DNA of 64,000 nucleotides from Novosphingobium terrae (GCF_017163935.1 NZ_JABVZR010000001.1:3162001-3226000), one strand, 5' to 3'. Positions 1 through 9,476 are shown, numbered from the stretch's first letter. Notes: generated by a model from the letters alone, not told the origin. Numbers and translations are program-made.

Positions 1-1173
1 GGCATTGGGATCATGCCAGTCATGGGCCCGCGCCTCGATCAGCAGATTGTAGCTGCCGCGCGGCACATCATAGAGATGGAGCGTGGCATCACGGTCGCCA
101 TCGCTCCAGTCGCCATCGGAATCGGTGCCGCTGTAATGCTCCAGCGTGGCTTCGGCGGGGATGGCCTGATGCGTGGCGCGATTGACCAGCGAGAGCTGCA
201 CATTCACCCATTTGTTGGTGAAACCCTGCCCTTCCAGCCGGATCGTCACCATCTGGGTGGCACGGTTGACGGTAACCGGGCCATAATTGCCATGCGCCCC
301 GCCGCCATCGACCTCCACCTGCATCGTGCCCGACATGCCCGCACGGTCGCCCGCCAGCGTGGCCATCACCACCAGCATCACCACCAGCGCGACCAGCCCC
401 CAGCCCAGCATCCGCCGCACATCGCCCTGAGCGGAGAAAGGCCGATCCGACCAGCTGCTGTAAGGGCCTTGCGGGGCAGCAGCCGCAGCTTTGGACTTGC
501 CCTTGGGCCCGGCCTTGCCTTTGGGGCCTGCGGTGCCCTTCGGCCCGAAGGCCTCGCCCACCTTGCGGCCGGTGAGCGGGACCATCTGGGTCCACTGCGT
601 CTCCTCGGCATTCCATTCGCAGGAGAGTTGTTCGCGCCCGCGCGTGAAGACGGCGGCATCGACCTGATCGCCCGCCCGCACCCGCCAGTAGAACTCGCCC
701 AGCACGCGCCGCGTGGCGATGCGATAGGGTTCGTCATCCAGCTCATAGCCATTGCCGCGCCAGCGCACGACCTCATCCGAGACCGTTTCGGGCCGGTCCG
801 TCAGCATGGTGCCGAATTGCCAGTCGCCCTCGCTCAGCACCAGCCAGCGGTAGCCGGCATAGGGGTTGAACAGGAGATATTCCTGCCAGACCGCTCCCGC
901 GCCGGAACGCTCCAGCCAGCCGATGGCCTCCCATTCCACGCCAAACAGGGTGCCGCGCGTGCCCAGCGGAATGTCGAGCCTGGCCACCGCCTGATGGTAC
1001 TCGGCGATGATCCGCACATCGTCATGGGCGACATCCAGCACGGTGCCGCAATAGAGGCAGGCCACCGAAACGGTGTAGCCCGCCGCCTTGATGCCGATGG
1101 TGCCCCCGCAGGAGGGGCAGGTAATGGCGCGTGCCGACGGGCTTGCGGCTTGGGGTTTTGGCGCGTCGGTCAC
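1..1173 (-). CDS. DUF4178 zinc-ribbon membrane protein, C-terminus off the window
   Basis: The start is a GTG whose last bases overlap the TGA of the gene upstream (GTGA), and 391 codons are readable before the window edge. Near residue 18 there is a zinc ribbon (CPSCGG, then CLYCG about 15 residues later), followed by a DUF4178-type beta-rich region at about residues 50-165. A Gly-Pro-Lys triplet tract lies at about 210-226, and one hydrophobic membrane segment at about 253-272. The remainder looks like an exported beta-rich domain. Function is unknown. DUF4178 proteins usually sit in clusters with SPFH and DUF350 proteins and a spermidine-synthase homologue, so those may follow beyond position 1. 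The non-ATG start and the lost 3' end are the main uncertainties. Confidence 0.8.
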   Translation of the reverse strand, partial: MTDAPKPQAASPSARAITCPSCGGTIGIKAAGYTVSVACLYCGTVLDVAHDDVRIIAEYHQAVARLDIPLGTRGTLFGVEWEAIGWLERSGAGAVWQEYLLFNPYAGYRWLVLSEGDWQFGTMLTDRPETVSDEVVRWRGNGYELDDEPYRIATRRVLGEFYWRVRAGDQVDAAVFTRGREQLSCEWNAEETQWTQMVPLTGRKVGEAFGPKGTAGPKGKAGPKGKSKAAAAAPQGPYSSWSDRPFSAQGDVRRMLGWGLVALVVMLVVMATLAGDRAGMSGTMQVEVDGGGAHGNYGPVTVNRATQMVTIRLEGQGFTNKWVNVQLSLVNRATHQAIPAEATLEHYSGTDSDGDWSDGDRDATLHLYDVPRGSYNLLIEARAHDWHDPNA

Positions 1174-1841
1174 CGCAGGGCCTCCGGCAGGGTCCAGCCC
1201 TCGATCTGGCGCAGGCCTTTGGGCTTGAGCGCGCCAAGATCGATGTAGGCCCCGGCATAGGCCGAGACGCCATCGGGATCGCGCTGGATCGAGAGCGCCG
1301 CGCCCAGCGGTTCACGAAAGTCGATGCTGTCGATGGCCAGACCGATGGGGGTGGCGAAAGGCAGGTCGCCCTCGCTGCCAAGGCAGGTGGCGCGCTTCAC
1401 ATCCGTGGCAGTGAAGATCCGCCCGTCCAGCTCGATCACCGCGCCGAGTGGCAGGGAACCGCCCGCAGCGACATCGCGCAGCAGCGGGTGATCGAGCAGA
1501 TCCTTGCGCTCGGTGAGATATTGGAACTGCCCCATCGCCTCACCCAGCCAGGCATAACCGCCACCCGGCAGCGCCAGCAGCCATTCATTCCACGCGCCAT
1601 CGCCCCAGCCCCAGCGCACGCGCCCGGCCACGGTGAAAGGCGCGCCATCGGGCGCCGTGCCGCGCGTGCCCAGCTCGATGGGCGAGACATCGAAAGGCAG
1701 GCTGGCTGCCTCGCCGATGCGCGTGGCGGCGTCTCCCTCACGCAGGATCACGCTCTGGCAATGGCCGCAGACGGCATAGGGCATGGCGGCGCTGCGCAGC
1801 GGCACCGGGGCGCCGCATTGCGGGCAGAGAAGGTCGGACAT
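1170..1841 (-). CDS. DUF4178 domain protein with N-terminal zinc ribbon
   Basis: This 223-residue soluble protein begins with a zinc ribbon (CPQC near residue 6, CGHC near 25) and continues as a beta-rich DUF4178-like body containing the family-like stretch IELGTRGTA and a WNEWLL segment. It has no signal peptide or membrane segment. It lies 9 bases downstream of the SPFH gene and overlaps the next DUF4178 gene by four bases, so the three are almost certainly one operon. The two DUF4178 proteins look like paralogues, one soluble and one membrane-anchored. Molecular function is unknown; a role in a membrane-stress or SPFH-scaffold complex is a guess from the neighbour. Confidence 0.8.
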   Translation of the reverse strand: MSDLLCPQCGAPVPLRSAAMPYAVCGHCQSVILREGDAATRIGEAASLPFDVSPIELGTRGTAPDGAPFTVAGRVRWGWGDGAWNEWLLALPGGGYAWLGEAMGQFQYLTERKDLLDHPLLRDVAAGGSLPLGAVIELDGRIFTATDVKRATCLGSEGDLPFATPIGLAIDSIDFREPLGAALSIQRDPDGVSAYAGAYIDLGALKPKGLRQIEGWTLPEALR

Positions 1842-1850
1842 GCTGGCCTG

Positions 1851-2840
1851 TTACTTTACGCGCGCCAGGATTTCGGCCTTCTTGCCGTCGAACTCTTCCT
1901 GACTGATCGCGCCGATGGTCAGCAGCTTGTGCAGCTTTTCCAGCAAAGCGAAGGGGTCTTCCGCAGGCGCCGCCGGGGCTGCCGCCGCAGCAGCCTGCCC
2001 CAGCCCGGCGCTCATCGCGCCGCCCAGCGCCGCAGCGGCCGCCGCCCCGGCGCCGATCCCGGCCACGCCGCCATCGCTGCCAGCCGCCGCCTCGATCGCC
2101 TCGGCTGCCTGAAAGCGGGTGTAGCTGCCCATGTCTCCCAGCACGCGCATCGAGGAGCCCTTGTCGAGATGCGCCTGCACCTCATCGGGCAGCGACACGC
2201 TTTCGACATAGAAGGTCAGGCAGACCAGACCCCATTGCGCAAAGGCCTTGTCGACCTCGGCCTTGATCGTGTCCGAGAGCTTCTGCTGATTGCCCGCCAG
2301 ATCGAGGAAGGGAATGCCCCCGCCGCCCAGCGCCGTGGCAATCGCCGTCACGATGGCCGAGCGCAGCTGGTTCTCCAGCCCCTGCGCCCAGACCTCGGTG
2401 GTGGTGCCCAGCACGCGCTCCAGAAACAGCTTGAGATCGCCGACCTTGAAGGAATAGCTGCCAAAGGCCCGCAGACGGATCGCGCCGAATTCGGCATCGC
2501 GCACCGTGATCGGCTGAGGCGTCCCCCATTTCAGCCCCGCCTGCTCCTTCAGGCTGACGAACACCACATCGGACTTGAAGGGCGAATTGAACCCCTTGTC
2601 CCAGTTCATCAGCGTGGTCAGCACCGGCAGATTGCCGGTTTCCAGCGTGTGCAGGCCGGGGCCGAAATAGTCGCCCAGCTGGCCTTCGTTCATGAAAGCA
2701 GCGATCTGGCCGTCGCGCACCGTCAGCTGCGCGCCATTCTTGATCTCATGCCCGTCGAAAGGCACGCGCCAGGCCACCTGACCCGGGCTTTCATGCCATT
2801 CGATAACGTCAATGAACTGTTTGCGCAGGAAATCGAACAT
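1851..2840 (-). CDS. SPFH domain / virion-core-like (YdjI family) protein with SHOCT tail
   Basis: The 329-residue protein starts MFDFLRKQFIDVIEW, the usual opening of bacterial YdjI-type SPFH proteins, and has the SPFH body to about residue 215. An Ala/Gly-rich linker follows, then a C-terminal SHOCT-like module (FALLEKLHKLLTIGAISQ, ending near the stop). The reading frame stays open far upstream, but the ATG at 2840 gives the family-typical start and the longer reading would run through the neighbouring regulator on the other strand. Family members associate with membranes and multimerise; their client is generally unknown. It is the first gene of the operon with two DUF4178 genes and is divergent from a LysR gene 117 bases away. 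Confidence 0.85.
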   Translation of the reverse strand: MFDFLRKQFIDVIEWHESPGQVAWRVPFDGHEIKNGAQLTVRDGQIAAFMNEGQLGDYFGPGLHTLETGNLPVLTTLMNWDKGFNSPFKSDVVFVSLKEQAGLKWGTPQPITVRDAEFGAIRLRAFGSYSFKVGDLKLFLERVLGTTTEVWAQGLENQLRSAIVTAIATALGGGGIPFLDLAGNQQKLSDTIKAEVDKAFAQWGLVCLTFYVESVSLPDEVQAHLDKGSSMRVLGDMGSYTRFQAAEAIEAAAGSDGGVAGIGAGAAAAAALGGAMSAGLGQAAAAAAPAAPAEDPFALLEKLHKLLTIGAISQEEFDGKKAEILARVK

Positions 2841-2957
2841 GGTCGCATCCTTGGATCGGTGTCTGCCCCAACGAGGTGTCATCCTAGGACAACACACCTC
2901 GCCCGCCAAGCAAATTGCGACAGGACGGACACGGGATGCCATGCTAGGCAGGCCGCC

Positions 2958-3899
2958 ATGTCCACTCTCCCCGATTTCGAAGGCTGGGCCATTTTCGCCA
3001 AGGTCGCCCAGCGCGGCAGCTTTTCGCGCGCCGCAGAGGAGCTGGGGCTGGCCAAGACCACCGTCTCCAAGGCCGTCGCAAGGCTGGAGGCGCGCATGCG
3101 CACCAACCTCTTCCAGCGCACCACCCGCAAGCTGACGCTGACCGAAAGCGGGCGCCTCTCCCTCGCCCGCGCCACCCGCATCCTCTCCGACGGCGCCGCC
3201 ATCGAGGCCGATATCATCGAGGAGGCGGTGTCCCCGCGCGGCCTTGTGCGCCTTGCCACCCTCAGCGCCATGGGCATCGAGATCATCGCCCCCGCCCTCC
3301 CCGATTTTCTGGAGCGCTACCCGGAGATCGAGGTCGATCTGGTCCTCACCGAAAATCAGGTGGACATCGTGGCCGAGGGCTTCGACGCCGCCGTGCAGCT
3401 TGAGGTCGTCAGCGCCTCCACCCTGCACGCCACCCGCCTGTGGACGCTGCGCCGCCCGCTGGTGGCCGCGCCCAGCCTGATCGAGCGCCTCGGCATGCCG
3501 CAGGGGCCCGAGGATCTGGCCCGCTACCCCACGGTGGTCGCCAGCCATATCCCCGACGCCACCGAATGGACCTTCGCCCACCAGAACGCCGGCCCCGACA
3601 GCGAGCCGATCAACGTCCGCGTGCAACCCCGCTTCCGCGCCAACAACGCCGATGCGATGATCCCGGCCTTGGTCAGCGGCGTGGGCATCGGGGTGATGGC
3701 CGACTACTTCATCATGCCTCACCTGAAAGACGGCCGCCTGATCGAACTGCTGCCGGAATGGAACGTGCCGCCACGCCCGATCTATCTGGTGACACCGCCG
3801 GGGCGCGCTCGACCGGCCCGGGTGCGGGTGCTGCTGGATTTCCTGCAGGAGCGGCTGGCGCATGAGGTGCTGGCCAATCAGGCGCGGAAAGTCAGTTAG
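2958..3899 (+). CDS. LysR family transcriptional regulator
   Basis: The 313-residue protein has an N-terminal winged helix-turn-helix (residues about 8-66, with FSRAAEELGLAKTTVSKAV as the recognition region) and a LysR substrate-binding domain from about 90 to 300. The start at 2958 gives the normal LysR N-terminus; the frame is open much further upstream but would run over the divergent SPFH gene. The closest architecture is the AaeR/DsdC-like group that often controls nearby transporters or reductases. The divergent SPFH operon is one candidate target. The efflux operon downstream is separated by a repeat element and is less obviously linked. Confidence 0.88.
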   Translation: MSTLPDFEGWAIFAKVAQRGSFSRAAEELGLAKTTVSKAVARLEARMRTNLFQRTTRKLTLTESGRLSLARATRILSDGAAIEADIIEEAVSPRGLVRLATLSAMGIEIIAPALPDFLERYPEIEVDLVLTENQVDIVAEGFDAAVQLEVVSASTLHATRLWTLRRPLVAAPSLIERLGMPQGPEDLARYPTVVASHIPDATEWTFAHQNAGPDSEPINVRVQPRFRANNADAMIPALVSGVGIGVMADYFIMPHLKDGRLIELLPEWNVPPRPIYLVTPPGRARPARVRVLLDFLQERLAHEVLANQARKVS

Positions 3900-3914
3900 G
3901 AAGACAAGAGAAGA

Positions 3915-4144
3915 TGCGAGGGTGTTACACCCTCGCGCTCCCATGAATGTCTACGTTGCGTTTCGGGTTCGGCCTTGCGCTCAGATTGCCGCGCCGCAGT
4001 CAGGTCCCGATAGCCCAATGCGGAGGTTCCGGGATTTGATTGCCTGCGGCGCCTGGCAGGTGGAGAGTTGGCGCGCAGGGATCGGGTGACACTGCCCTTG
4101 CGTCGGAAGACGTTATGGGAGCGCGAGGGGGTACCCCCCTCGCA
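3915..4144 (+). repeat. Intergenic palindrome-ended repeat, copy A
   Basis: This element of about 230 bp starts 15 bases after the LysR stop. Its left end is a 10+1+10 palindrome (GCGAGGGTGT pairing with ACACCCTCGC) followed by GCTCCCATGAATGTCTACG. Its right end is the near-mirror image, CGTCGGAAGACGTTATGGGA, leading into a second GCGAGGG/CCCTCGC hairpin and a pyrimidine-rich tail. The middle contains GCCGCGCCGCAG facing TGCCTGCGGCGC, a nested pair. Eight related copies occur in the window (A to H). The orientation given (+) is arbitrary, defined by this copy. It holds no credible gene. Confidence 0.9.
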
Positions 4145-4335
4145 TTGTCCTTTCTACCCCCTTGATTGGCACGCAATTATCATTTCTATTATGACGCCGT
4201 GGGGGATAATCATCTCCCATTCCATCTTCTATATCCTGCTCACGCCCTTCCTCCCCCCTTGAGGCGCGCGCGGCTGAGCGTCCTGCCAGTCTGCGTTACG
4301 ACAGATTGTCGCCTGACAAACGGAAACCCGTGTTG

Positions 4336-5823
4336 ATGACCGATCCACATTCGCGCCGGGCCGGCGTCCCCCCCGTGGCCCGCGCAACGCCCGCCAGCCT
4401 GCGCAGCCTTGCCGCGCTGGCGGGCGTCATCTTGCTGGCCGGCTGCGCGGCGGTGCCGCATGACCAGCCGAAGCTGAAAGTCGCCGATGCCCCCGCCATG
4501 GGGCTCACCGGGCCCGAAGCCGCGACCATCGCGCCCGAGTGGTGGACCGCGCTGGATGACCCGCAACTGAACCGCATCATGAGCGACGCTCTGGCCGGCA
4601 GCCCCACGCTGGAACAGGCGATGGCGCGCATCGATCTGGCGCAGAGCGCGATCCGCTACACCAAGGCGGGGCTGCTGCCTCAGGTCAGCGCGCAGGGCTC
4701 CTTTACCGAAGAGCGCTTTTCGAACCGCTCGATCTATCCCGCGCCGCTGGGTGGATCATGGAATTCGATGAACAACCTTGAGGCCGACCTTAGCTGGTCG
4801 CTCGATCTGGCGGGCAAGCAGAAGGCGCTGATCGGCATCGCCCGGACCTTTGCACGCGGATCGGCGCTCGATGTGGCGGCGGCGCGTGTATCGCTGTCGG
4901 GCGCGGTGGCGCAGGCCTATGTCAATCTGGCGCGGGCCGAGGCGCTGACCAAACTCTCCGTCGATTTCGTGCAGGCACGGCAGAAGCAGCTCGATCTGAC
5001 TCAGGCGCGGGTCAATGCCAAACTCGCCAGCGAGCTGGATATGGCCGCCGCCCGCACCCTGCTGGCCGAAGCGCAGCAGGCCCAGACCCGCGCCGAAGGG
5101 CAGCGGCTGATGGCGGTGTATGCGCTGGCGGCTCTGGCCGGGCGCGGGGCGGATTATTACGCCACGATCCAGCCCGCCACCCTGCATTTCGACAGCGCCC
5201 TGCCGGTGCCCGATGCCCTGCCCATCGACCTGTTGGCCCGCCGCGCGGACATCGCCTCGGCCCTCACCCATGTGGAGATGGCGCAAGGCGGCGTGAAATA
5301 TTCACGCGCCGCCTTCTACCCCGATGTGAACATTCAGGCCTTTATCGGCACCAGCGCGCTTGGCCTGTCGCATCTGCTGACCGGAGCCGCCATGACTGGC
5401 GGCGGCGGCCCGGCGATCCATCTGCCCATCTTCGAGGGCGGCGCTCTGCGCGCCAGCTATCGCGCCTCGGTAACGGGGGTGGATATCTCCATCGCGCAAT
5501 ACAATGATGCGGTGGTGAAGGCGGTGAAGGAAGCAGCAGACGCGCTCTCCACCGTGGCCACCAACAAGGCCGATCTGGAAGAGCAGGGCCGCGTGGTCGC
5601 GGGGCTGGAGCAGACCCAGCGGCTCGATCAGGTGCGGCTGCGCAGCGGCCTTGGCACGCGGTTCGACACGCTATCTTCGGCGCAGCGCCTGCTGACCGCG
5701 CGTCAGGCCCAGACAGGTCTGGCCGCCGATGGCCTGTCGGCGCGTGTGCAGCTGGTGGTGGCGATGGGCGGCGGCTTCACGCCGATCCCTGACACATCTG
5801 CCGCGCCAAAAGCCAATCCATAA
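4336..5823 (+). CDS. NodT/TolC-type outer membrane efflux lipoprotein
   Basis: This is the outer membrane channel of a tripartite drug efflux system. The 495-residue protein has a lipoprotein signal ending in the lipobox LLAGC at about residue 32-36, followed by two outer-membrane-factor repeats rich in Gln/Ala coiled-coil helices. I chose ATG 4336; TTG 4306 in the same frame is possible but less likely. The 190 bases upstream (4145-4335) are locally AT-rich with a weak promoter-like pair (TTGATT at 4162, TATTAT at 4187, spacing long at 19). It is followed by emrA and emrB homologues in the same direction, so the three probably form one complete pump. Confidence 0.88.
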   Translation: MTDPHSRRAGVPPVARATPASLRSLAALAGVILLAGCAAVPHDQPKLKVADAPAMGLTGPEAATIAPEWWTALDDPQLNRIMSDALAGSPTLEQAMARIDLAQSAIRYTKAGLLPQVSAQGSFTEERFSNRSIYPAPLGGSWNSMNNLEADLSWSLDLAGKQKALIGIARTFARGSALDVAAARVSLSGAVAQAYVNLARAEALTKLSVDFVQARQKQLDLTQARVNAKLASELDMAAARTLLAEAQQAQTRAEGQRLMAVYALAALAGRGADYYATIQPATLHFDSALPVPDALPIDLLARRADIASALTHVEMAQGGVKYSRAAFYPDVNIQAFIGTSALGLSHLLTGAAMTGGGGPAIHLPIFEGGALRASYRASVTGVDISIAQYNDAVVKAVKEAADALSTVATNKADLEEQGRVVAGLEQTQRLDQVRLRSGLGTRFDTLSSAQRLLTARQAQTGLAADGLSARVQLVVAMGGGFTPIPDTSAAPKANP

Positions 5824-5877
5824 CAGGGCGCCCGCCCGCCAAGCCGTTCAGACCAAATCCATAAAGGGGCCAACCCT

Positions 5878-7035
5878 GTGAGTGATGAAACCACGCTTTC
5901 TTCCGCCAAAACCACCCGCAAGCGCGGCCTGCTGCTGCTGGGCGCCGCTGTGGTGATCGCCGGGCTGGGCTGGGGCGGCTACACGCTGTTCTTCGCCCCC
6001 GCCAGCGAAGAGACCGACGACGCCTATGTCGCGGGTGACATCGTGCAGGTGACCGCGCGCGAGCAGGGCACCGTCATCGCCCTCCACGCCGACAACACCC
6101 AGAGCGTGAAGGCGGGCGAGCCGCTGGTCGATTTCGACCCGGCGCTGGTGGGCGCCCAGATGGCCGCCGCCGAAGCCGATCTGGCCAAGGCCGTGCGCGG
6201 CGTGCGCGGCGGCTTCACGCAGGTGGATGAGGCCGATGCCGAAATCGCCCGCGCTCAGGCCGCGCTCTCCACCGCGAAAAGCGATCTTGCCCGCCGTCAG
6301 GATGCGGTGAAGCAGGGCGCAGTTTCCGGCGAAGAAGCGGCCCACGCCGCCGATGCCATCCGCACCGCGCAGGCAGGCCTCGCGCTTGCGCAGAGCCACA
6401 AGGCCAATGCTTTGTCCGCCGTGCAGGGCGCCGATGTGGCGCATAACCCGCAGGTGCTGGCCGCCATCGCTCAGGTGCGGCGCATGGCGATTGCCGAGGG
6501 CCACTTGCGGCTTTCCGCGCCGGTCGATGGCGTGGTGGCGCAGCGCTCGGTGCAGCTGGGCCAGCAGGTCGGGCCCGGCACGCCGCTGATGGCGGTGGTG
6601 CCGCTCAACAAGGTGTGGGTGGATGCGAACTTCCGCGAGACCCAACTGGCCGATATCCGCGTCGGCCAGCCTGTCACGCTTCACTCGGACGCCTATGGCA
6701 AGAAGGTGACCTTCCACGGCAAGGTCATCGGGCTTTCCGCCGGTTCGGGCAGCGCCTTTGCCCTGCTGCCCGCGCAGAATGCCAGCGGCAACTGGATCAA
6801 GATCGTGCAGCGCCTGCCCGTCCGCATCGGGCTTGACCCCAACGAGCTGGCCAAGACCCCGCTGCGCATCGGCCTTTCGGTGACGGTGGATGTCGACACG
6901 CGCGACACCTCCGGCACGCCGGTCGCCGCAGCTGTGGCCAACAAGCTTTCCGTGCAGCAGACCGATCAGGCCAACCCCGAGGTGGAAGCCCGCATCCGCC
7001 AGATCATCGCGGCCAACGGCGGCTCGGCAAAATGA
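5878..7035 (+). CDS. emrA: EmrA/HlyD-type membrane fusion protein
   Basis: The 385-residue periplasmic adaptor has a short cytoplasmic N-terminus and one membrane anchor (about residues 17-37). A biotinyl-lipoyl-like domain follows, with DDAYVAGDIVQVTAREQGTV marking its start, then a coiled-coil hairpin rich in Ala/Gln and the second lipoyl half near SAPVDGVVAQRSVQLGQQ. It starts at GTG 5878 with an AAAGGGG ribosome site upstream, 54 bases after the channel gene, and overlaps emrB by four bases. Its job is to bridge the inner membrane MFS pump and the NodT-type channel. Confidence 0.9.
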   Translation: MSDETTLSSAKTTRKRGLLLLGAAVVIAGLGWGGYTLFFAPASEETDDAYVAGDIVQVTAREQGTVIALHADNTQSVKAGEPLVDFDPALVGAQMAAAEADLAKAVRGVRGGFTQVDEADAEIARAQAALSTAKSDLARRQDAVKQGAVSGEEAAHAADAIRTAQAGLALAQSHKANALSAVQGADVAHNPQVLAAIAQVRRMAIAEGHLRLSAPVDGVVAQRSVQLGQQVGPGTPLMAVVPLNKVWVDANFRETQLADIRVGQPVTLHSDAYGKKVTFHGKVIGLSAGSGSAFALLPAQNASGNWIKIVQRLPVRIGLDPNELAKTPLRIGLSVTVDVDTRDTSGTPVAAAVANKLSVQQTDQANPEVEARIRQIIAANGGSAK

Positions 7036-8573
7036 GCGAGCAGGCAGCGCCCCCGCCCCTCCACGGGCTGGAGCTGACCATGGTGGCGCTGGCGCTGGCG
7101 CTGGGCACCTTTATGCAGGTGCTCGATTCGACCATCGCCAACGTCTCGCTGCAGACCATCGCGGGCAATCTGGGCGAGAGCAGCGACACCGCCACATGGG
7201 TCATCACCGCCTTCGCCATGGCCAATGGCGTCACCGTGCCGCTGACCGGCTGGTTCATGCGCCGCTTCGGCGTGGTGACCACCTTCACCACCAGCGTGGC
7301 GCTGTTCACCGTGGCCTCGGGGCTTTGCGGCATCGCATGGTCGCTGCCCTCACTGGTGATCTTCCGCCTGCTGCAGGGCGCGGTCTCCGGGCCGATGATC
7401 CCGGGCAGTCAGGCGCTGCTGATGGCGGTGTTCCCGCCCGAAAAGCGCAACCTTGCCCTCTCGATCTGGTCGATGACGGCGCTGATCGGCCCGGTGATGG
7501 GCCCGATCCTTGGCGGCTATATCTCCGACCACTATCACTGGGGCTGGATCTTCCTGATCAACGTGCCGATCGGTTTCCTCACCGTGGGCGCGCTGATCAC
7601 CAAGCTGCGTCCCTACAACACCGCGCCGATGAAGCTGCCCATCGATGTCGTGGGCCTGGCGCTGCTGATCACCTGGGTCGGCACGCTGCAGGTGGTGCTG
7701 GACCTTGGCAACGATCGCGACTGGTTCAACAACCAGATGATCGTCGCCATGGCAATCATCTCGGGCATCGCCTTCATCGCCTGGATCATCTGGGAACTGA
7801 CCGAGGAGAACCCGGCGGTCGACCTGACCCTGTTCAAGGGCCGCAACTTCGCGCTGGGCACGATCTGCTTCACACTGGGCTATGCCTGCTTCTTCGCCAA
7901 CAATCTGCTGATGCCGCTGTGGCTGCAGACCCAGCAGGGCTACACCGCGACATGGGCTGGCCTTGTCGCCGCCCCTGCCGGTGTGGTCTCGGTGCTGATC
8001 TCGCCCATCAACGCGCGTCTTTCCAGCAAGATCGACATCCGCTGGCTGGCCAGCTTCTCGCTGGGGGCCTTCGGCGTCTCCTTCCTGATGCGCACCGGCT
8101 TCACCTCGGACACCGACCTCTGGCACTATATCCTGCCGATTCTGGTGCAGGGGCTGGCGATGGGCGTGTTCTTCATCTCCATGACCACGATCTGTATCGA
8201 CAAGCTGCCCCCTCACCGCATCCCCGCCGCCACGGGCCTGACCAACTTCGCCCGCATCACCGGCGGCGGCTTCGCGGCCAGCGCCACCACCACCTTCTGG
8301 GACCACCGCGAGATCCTGCACCAAAGCCGCCTCGCCGAGGCCGCCAATCTGGGCAACCCGGCCTATAACGCCTCGGTAACGCAGATGCAGGGCATGGGGA
8401 TCGACAAGGCCCACGGGCTGGGGGTGATGACGCAAGAGCTGATCCATCAGGCCTATACGCTGTCGTCGATCGATATCTTCTACATCAGCGGCATCGGCTC
8501 GCTGGTGATGATGGGGCTGGTGTGGTTCACCCGCCGTCCCGCACCCGCGACGGGGCCTGTTGCGGCGGATTGA
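7032..8573 (+). CDS. emrB: EmrB/QacA-type (DHA2, 14-helix) MFS multidrug exporter
   Basis: The 513-residue inner membrane protein carries the DHA2 first-helix motif (LDSTIANVSLQTIAGNLG, about residues 27-44) and the antiporter motif GPVMGPILGGY in helix 5. Its length fits a 14-helix proton-driven exporter. Its ATG overlaps the emrA stop (ATGA), which implies translational coupling. Together with the channel and adaptor it should expel hydrophobic drugs or weak acids directly to the medium; the substrate cannot be read from the sequence. Repeat copy B begins 26 bases after the stop. Confidence 0.92.
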   Translation: MSEQAAPPPLHGLELTMVALALALGTFMQVLDSTIANVSLQTIAGNLGESSDTATWVITAFAMANGVTVPLTGWFMRRFGVVTTFTTSVALFTVASGLCGIAWSLPSLVIFRLLQGAVSGPMIPGSQALLMAVFPPEKRNLALSIWSMTALIGPVMGPILGGYISDHYHWGWIFLINVPIGFLTVGALITKLRPYNTAPMKLPIDVVGLALLITWVGTLQVVLDLGNDRDWFNNQMIVAMAIISGIAFIAWIIWELTEENPAVDLTLFKGRNFALGTICFTLGYACFFANNLLMPLWLQTQQGYTATWAGLVAAPAGVVSVLISPINARLSSKIDIRWLASFSLGAFGVSFLMRTGFTSDTDLWHYILPILVQGLAMGVFFISMTTICIDKLPPHRIPAATGLTNFARITGGGFAASATTTFWDHREILHQSRLAEAANLGNPAYNASVTQMQGMGIDKAHGLGVMTQELIHQAYTLSSIDIFYISGIGSLVMMGLVWFTRRPAPATGPVAAD

Positions 8574-8599
8574 TGTGAAGGGGATTGAAGGGAGGATAA

Positions 8600-8829
8600 T
8601 GCGAGGGTGTTACACCCTCGCGCTCCCTTTAGTGTCTGCGTTGCGCTTCGGGTTCGGCCTTGCGCCCAGTTTGCGGCGCCGCAGGTAGATATTGATGGGG
8701 CAGCGCTGATCTTCCGGGCTTCGATTGCCTGCGGCGCTGCGCAGGTGGAGAGGTTGGGCGCTCGACTTCGGCGCCACTGCCCTTGCGTCGGAAGACGTTA
8801 TGGGAGCGCGAGGGGGTAACCCCCTCGCA
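8600..8829 (+). repeat. Intergenic palindrome-ended repeat, copy B
   Basis: The left end has the GCGAGGGTGT/ACACCCTCGC hairpin followed by GCTCCCTTTAGTGTCTGCG. The right end has GCGTCGGAAGACGTTATGGG leading into GCGAGGGGGT/ACCCCCTCGC and a TTTCCTTTTC tail. Central GGCGCCGCAGG faces GCCTGCGGCGC. It fills the gap between two convergent genes, 26 bases after emrB and 11 bases before the scoB stop. Same orientation as copy A. Confidence 0.9.
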
Positions 8830-8840
8830 CTTTCCTTTTC

Positions 8841-9476
8841 TTACTCGACAAACGTGGCCGAAGTCTTCTCGCGAACCTCTTCCACGGTCACCCCCGGCGC
8901 CAGCTCCACCAGCTTGAAGGGCGAGCTGTGATCCGGACGCTGGAACACCGCCAGATCGGTCACGATCATGTCCACCACGCCAAGGCCTGTCAGCGGCAGG
9001 GTGCAGGCGGGGATGAACTTGGGGCTGCCGTCCTTGGCGTTATGCTCCATCACCACGATGATCTTCTTGACGCCTGCCACGAGGTCCATCGCCCCGCCCA
9101 TGCCCTTGATCATCTTGCCGGGGATCATCCAGTTGGCGATGTCACCGTTTTCGGAGACCTCCATCGCGCCAAGGACGGTCAGGTCGATATGGCCGCCGCG
9201 GATCATGCCGAAGCTGGTGGCGCTGTCGAAATAGGCCGACTGCGGCAGTTCGCTGATGGTCTGCTTGCCCGCGTTGATGAGGTCGGCGTCTTCCTCGCCT
9301 TCGTAGGGGAAGGGGCCGATGCCGAGCATGCCGTTTTCGCTCTGCAGCGTCACGGTCACGCCCTGCGGCACATGGTTGGCGACCAGCGTGGGGATGCCGA
9401 TGCCAAGGTTCACATAGAAGCCGTCTTGCAGTTCGCGCGCGGCGCGGGCGGCCATATCATCTCTGGTCCAGGGCAT
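8841..9476 (-). CDS. scoB: 3-oxoacid CoA-transferase subunit B
   Basis: The 211-residue beta subunit of the SCOT family transfers CoA between succinyl-CoA and a 3-oxoacid such as acetoacetate. The catalytic motif SENG (Glu at about residue 47, within [12 protein letters not shown]) is intact, and the Gly-rich LGIGIPT near residue 25 is typical. It starts one base inside the stop of scoA (TAATG), so translation is coupled. The pair allows ketone-body or polyhydroxybutyrate-derived acetoacetate to be activated for oxidation. Length matches the family. Confidence 0.93.
   Translation of the reverse strand: MPWTRDDMAARAARELQDGFYVNLGIGIPTLVANHVPQGVTVTLQSENGMLGIGPFPYEGEEDADLINAGKQTISELPQSAYFDSATSFGMIRGGHIDLTVLGAMEVSENGDIANWMIPGKMIKGMGGAMDLVAGVKKIIVVMEHNAKDGSPKFIPACTLPLTGLGVVDMIVTDLAVFQRPDHSSPFKLVELAPGVTVEEVREKTSATFVE

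Noticed and set aside
1131..2957. Long open frame extending the LysR gene upstream to about 900 codons
   Set aside because: The extension is the complement of two well-supported minus-strand genes and lacks family similarity; the LysR N-terminus starts at 2958.
3915..4144. Repeat end hairpins as ordinary Rho-independent terminators of the adjacent gene
   Set aside because: On the strand of the adjacent gene the near hairpin is followed by GCTCCC, not T residues; only the far hairpin has a T-rich tail.
8607..8819. Short open frames inside the repeat elements
   Set aside because: They occur in every copy in shifting frames with stops and differing products, as expected of GC-rich structured DNA rather than a conserved peptide.
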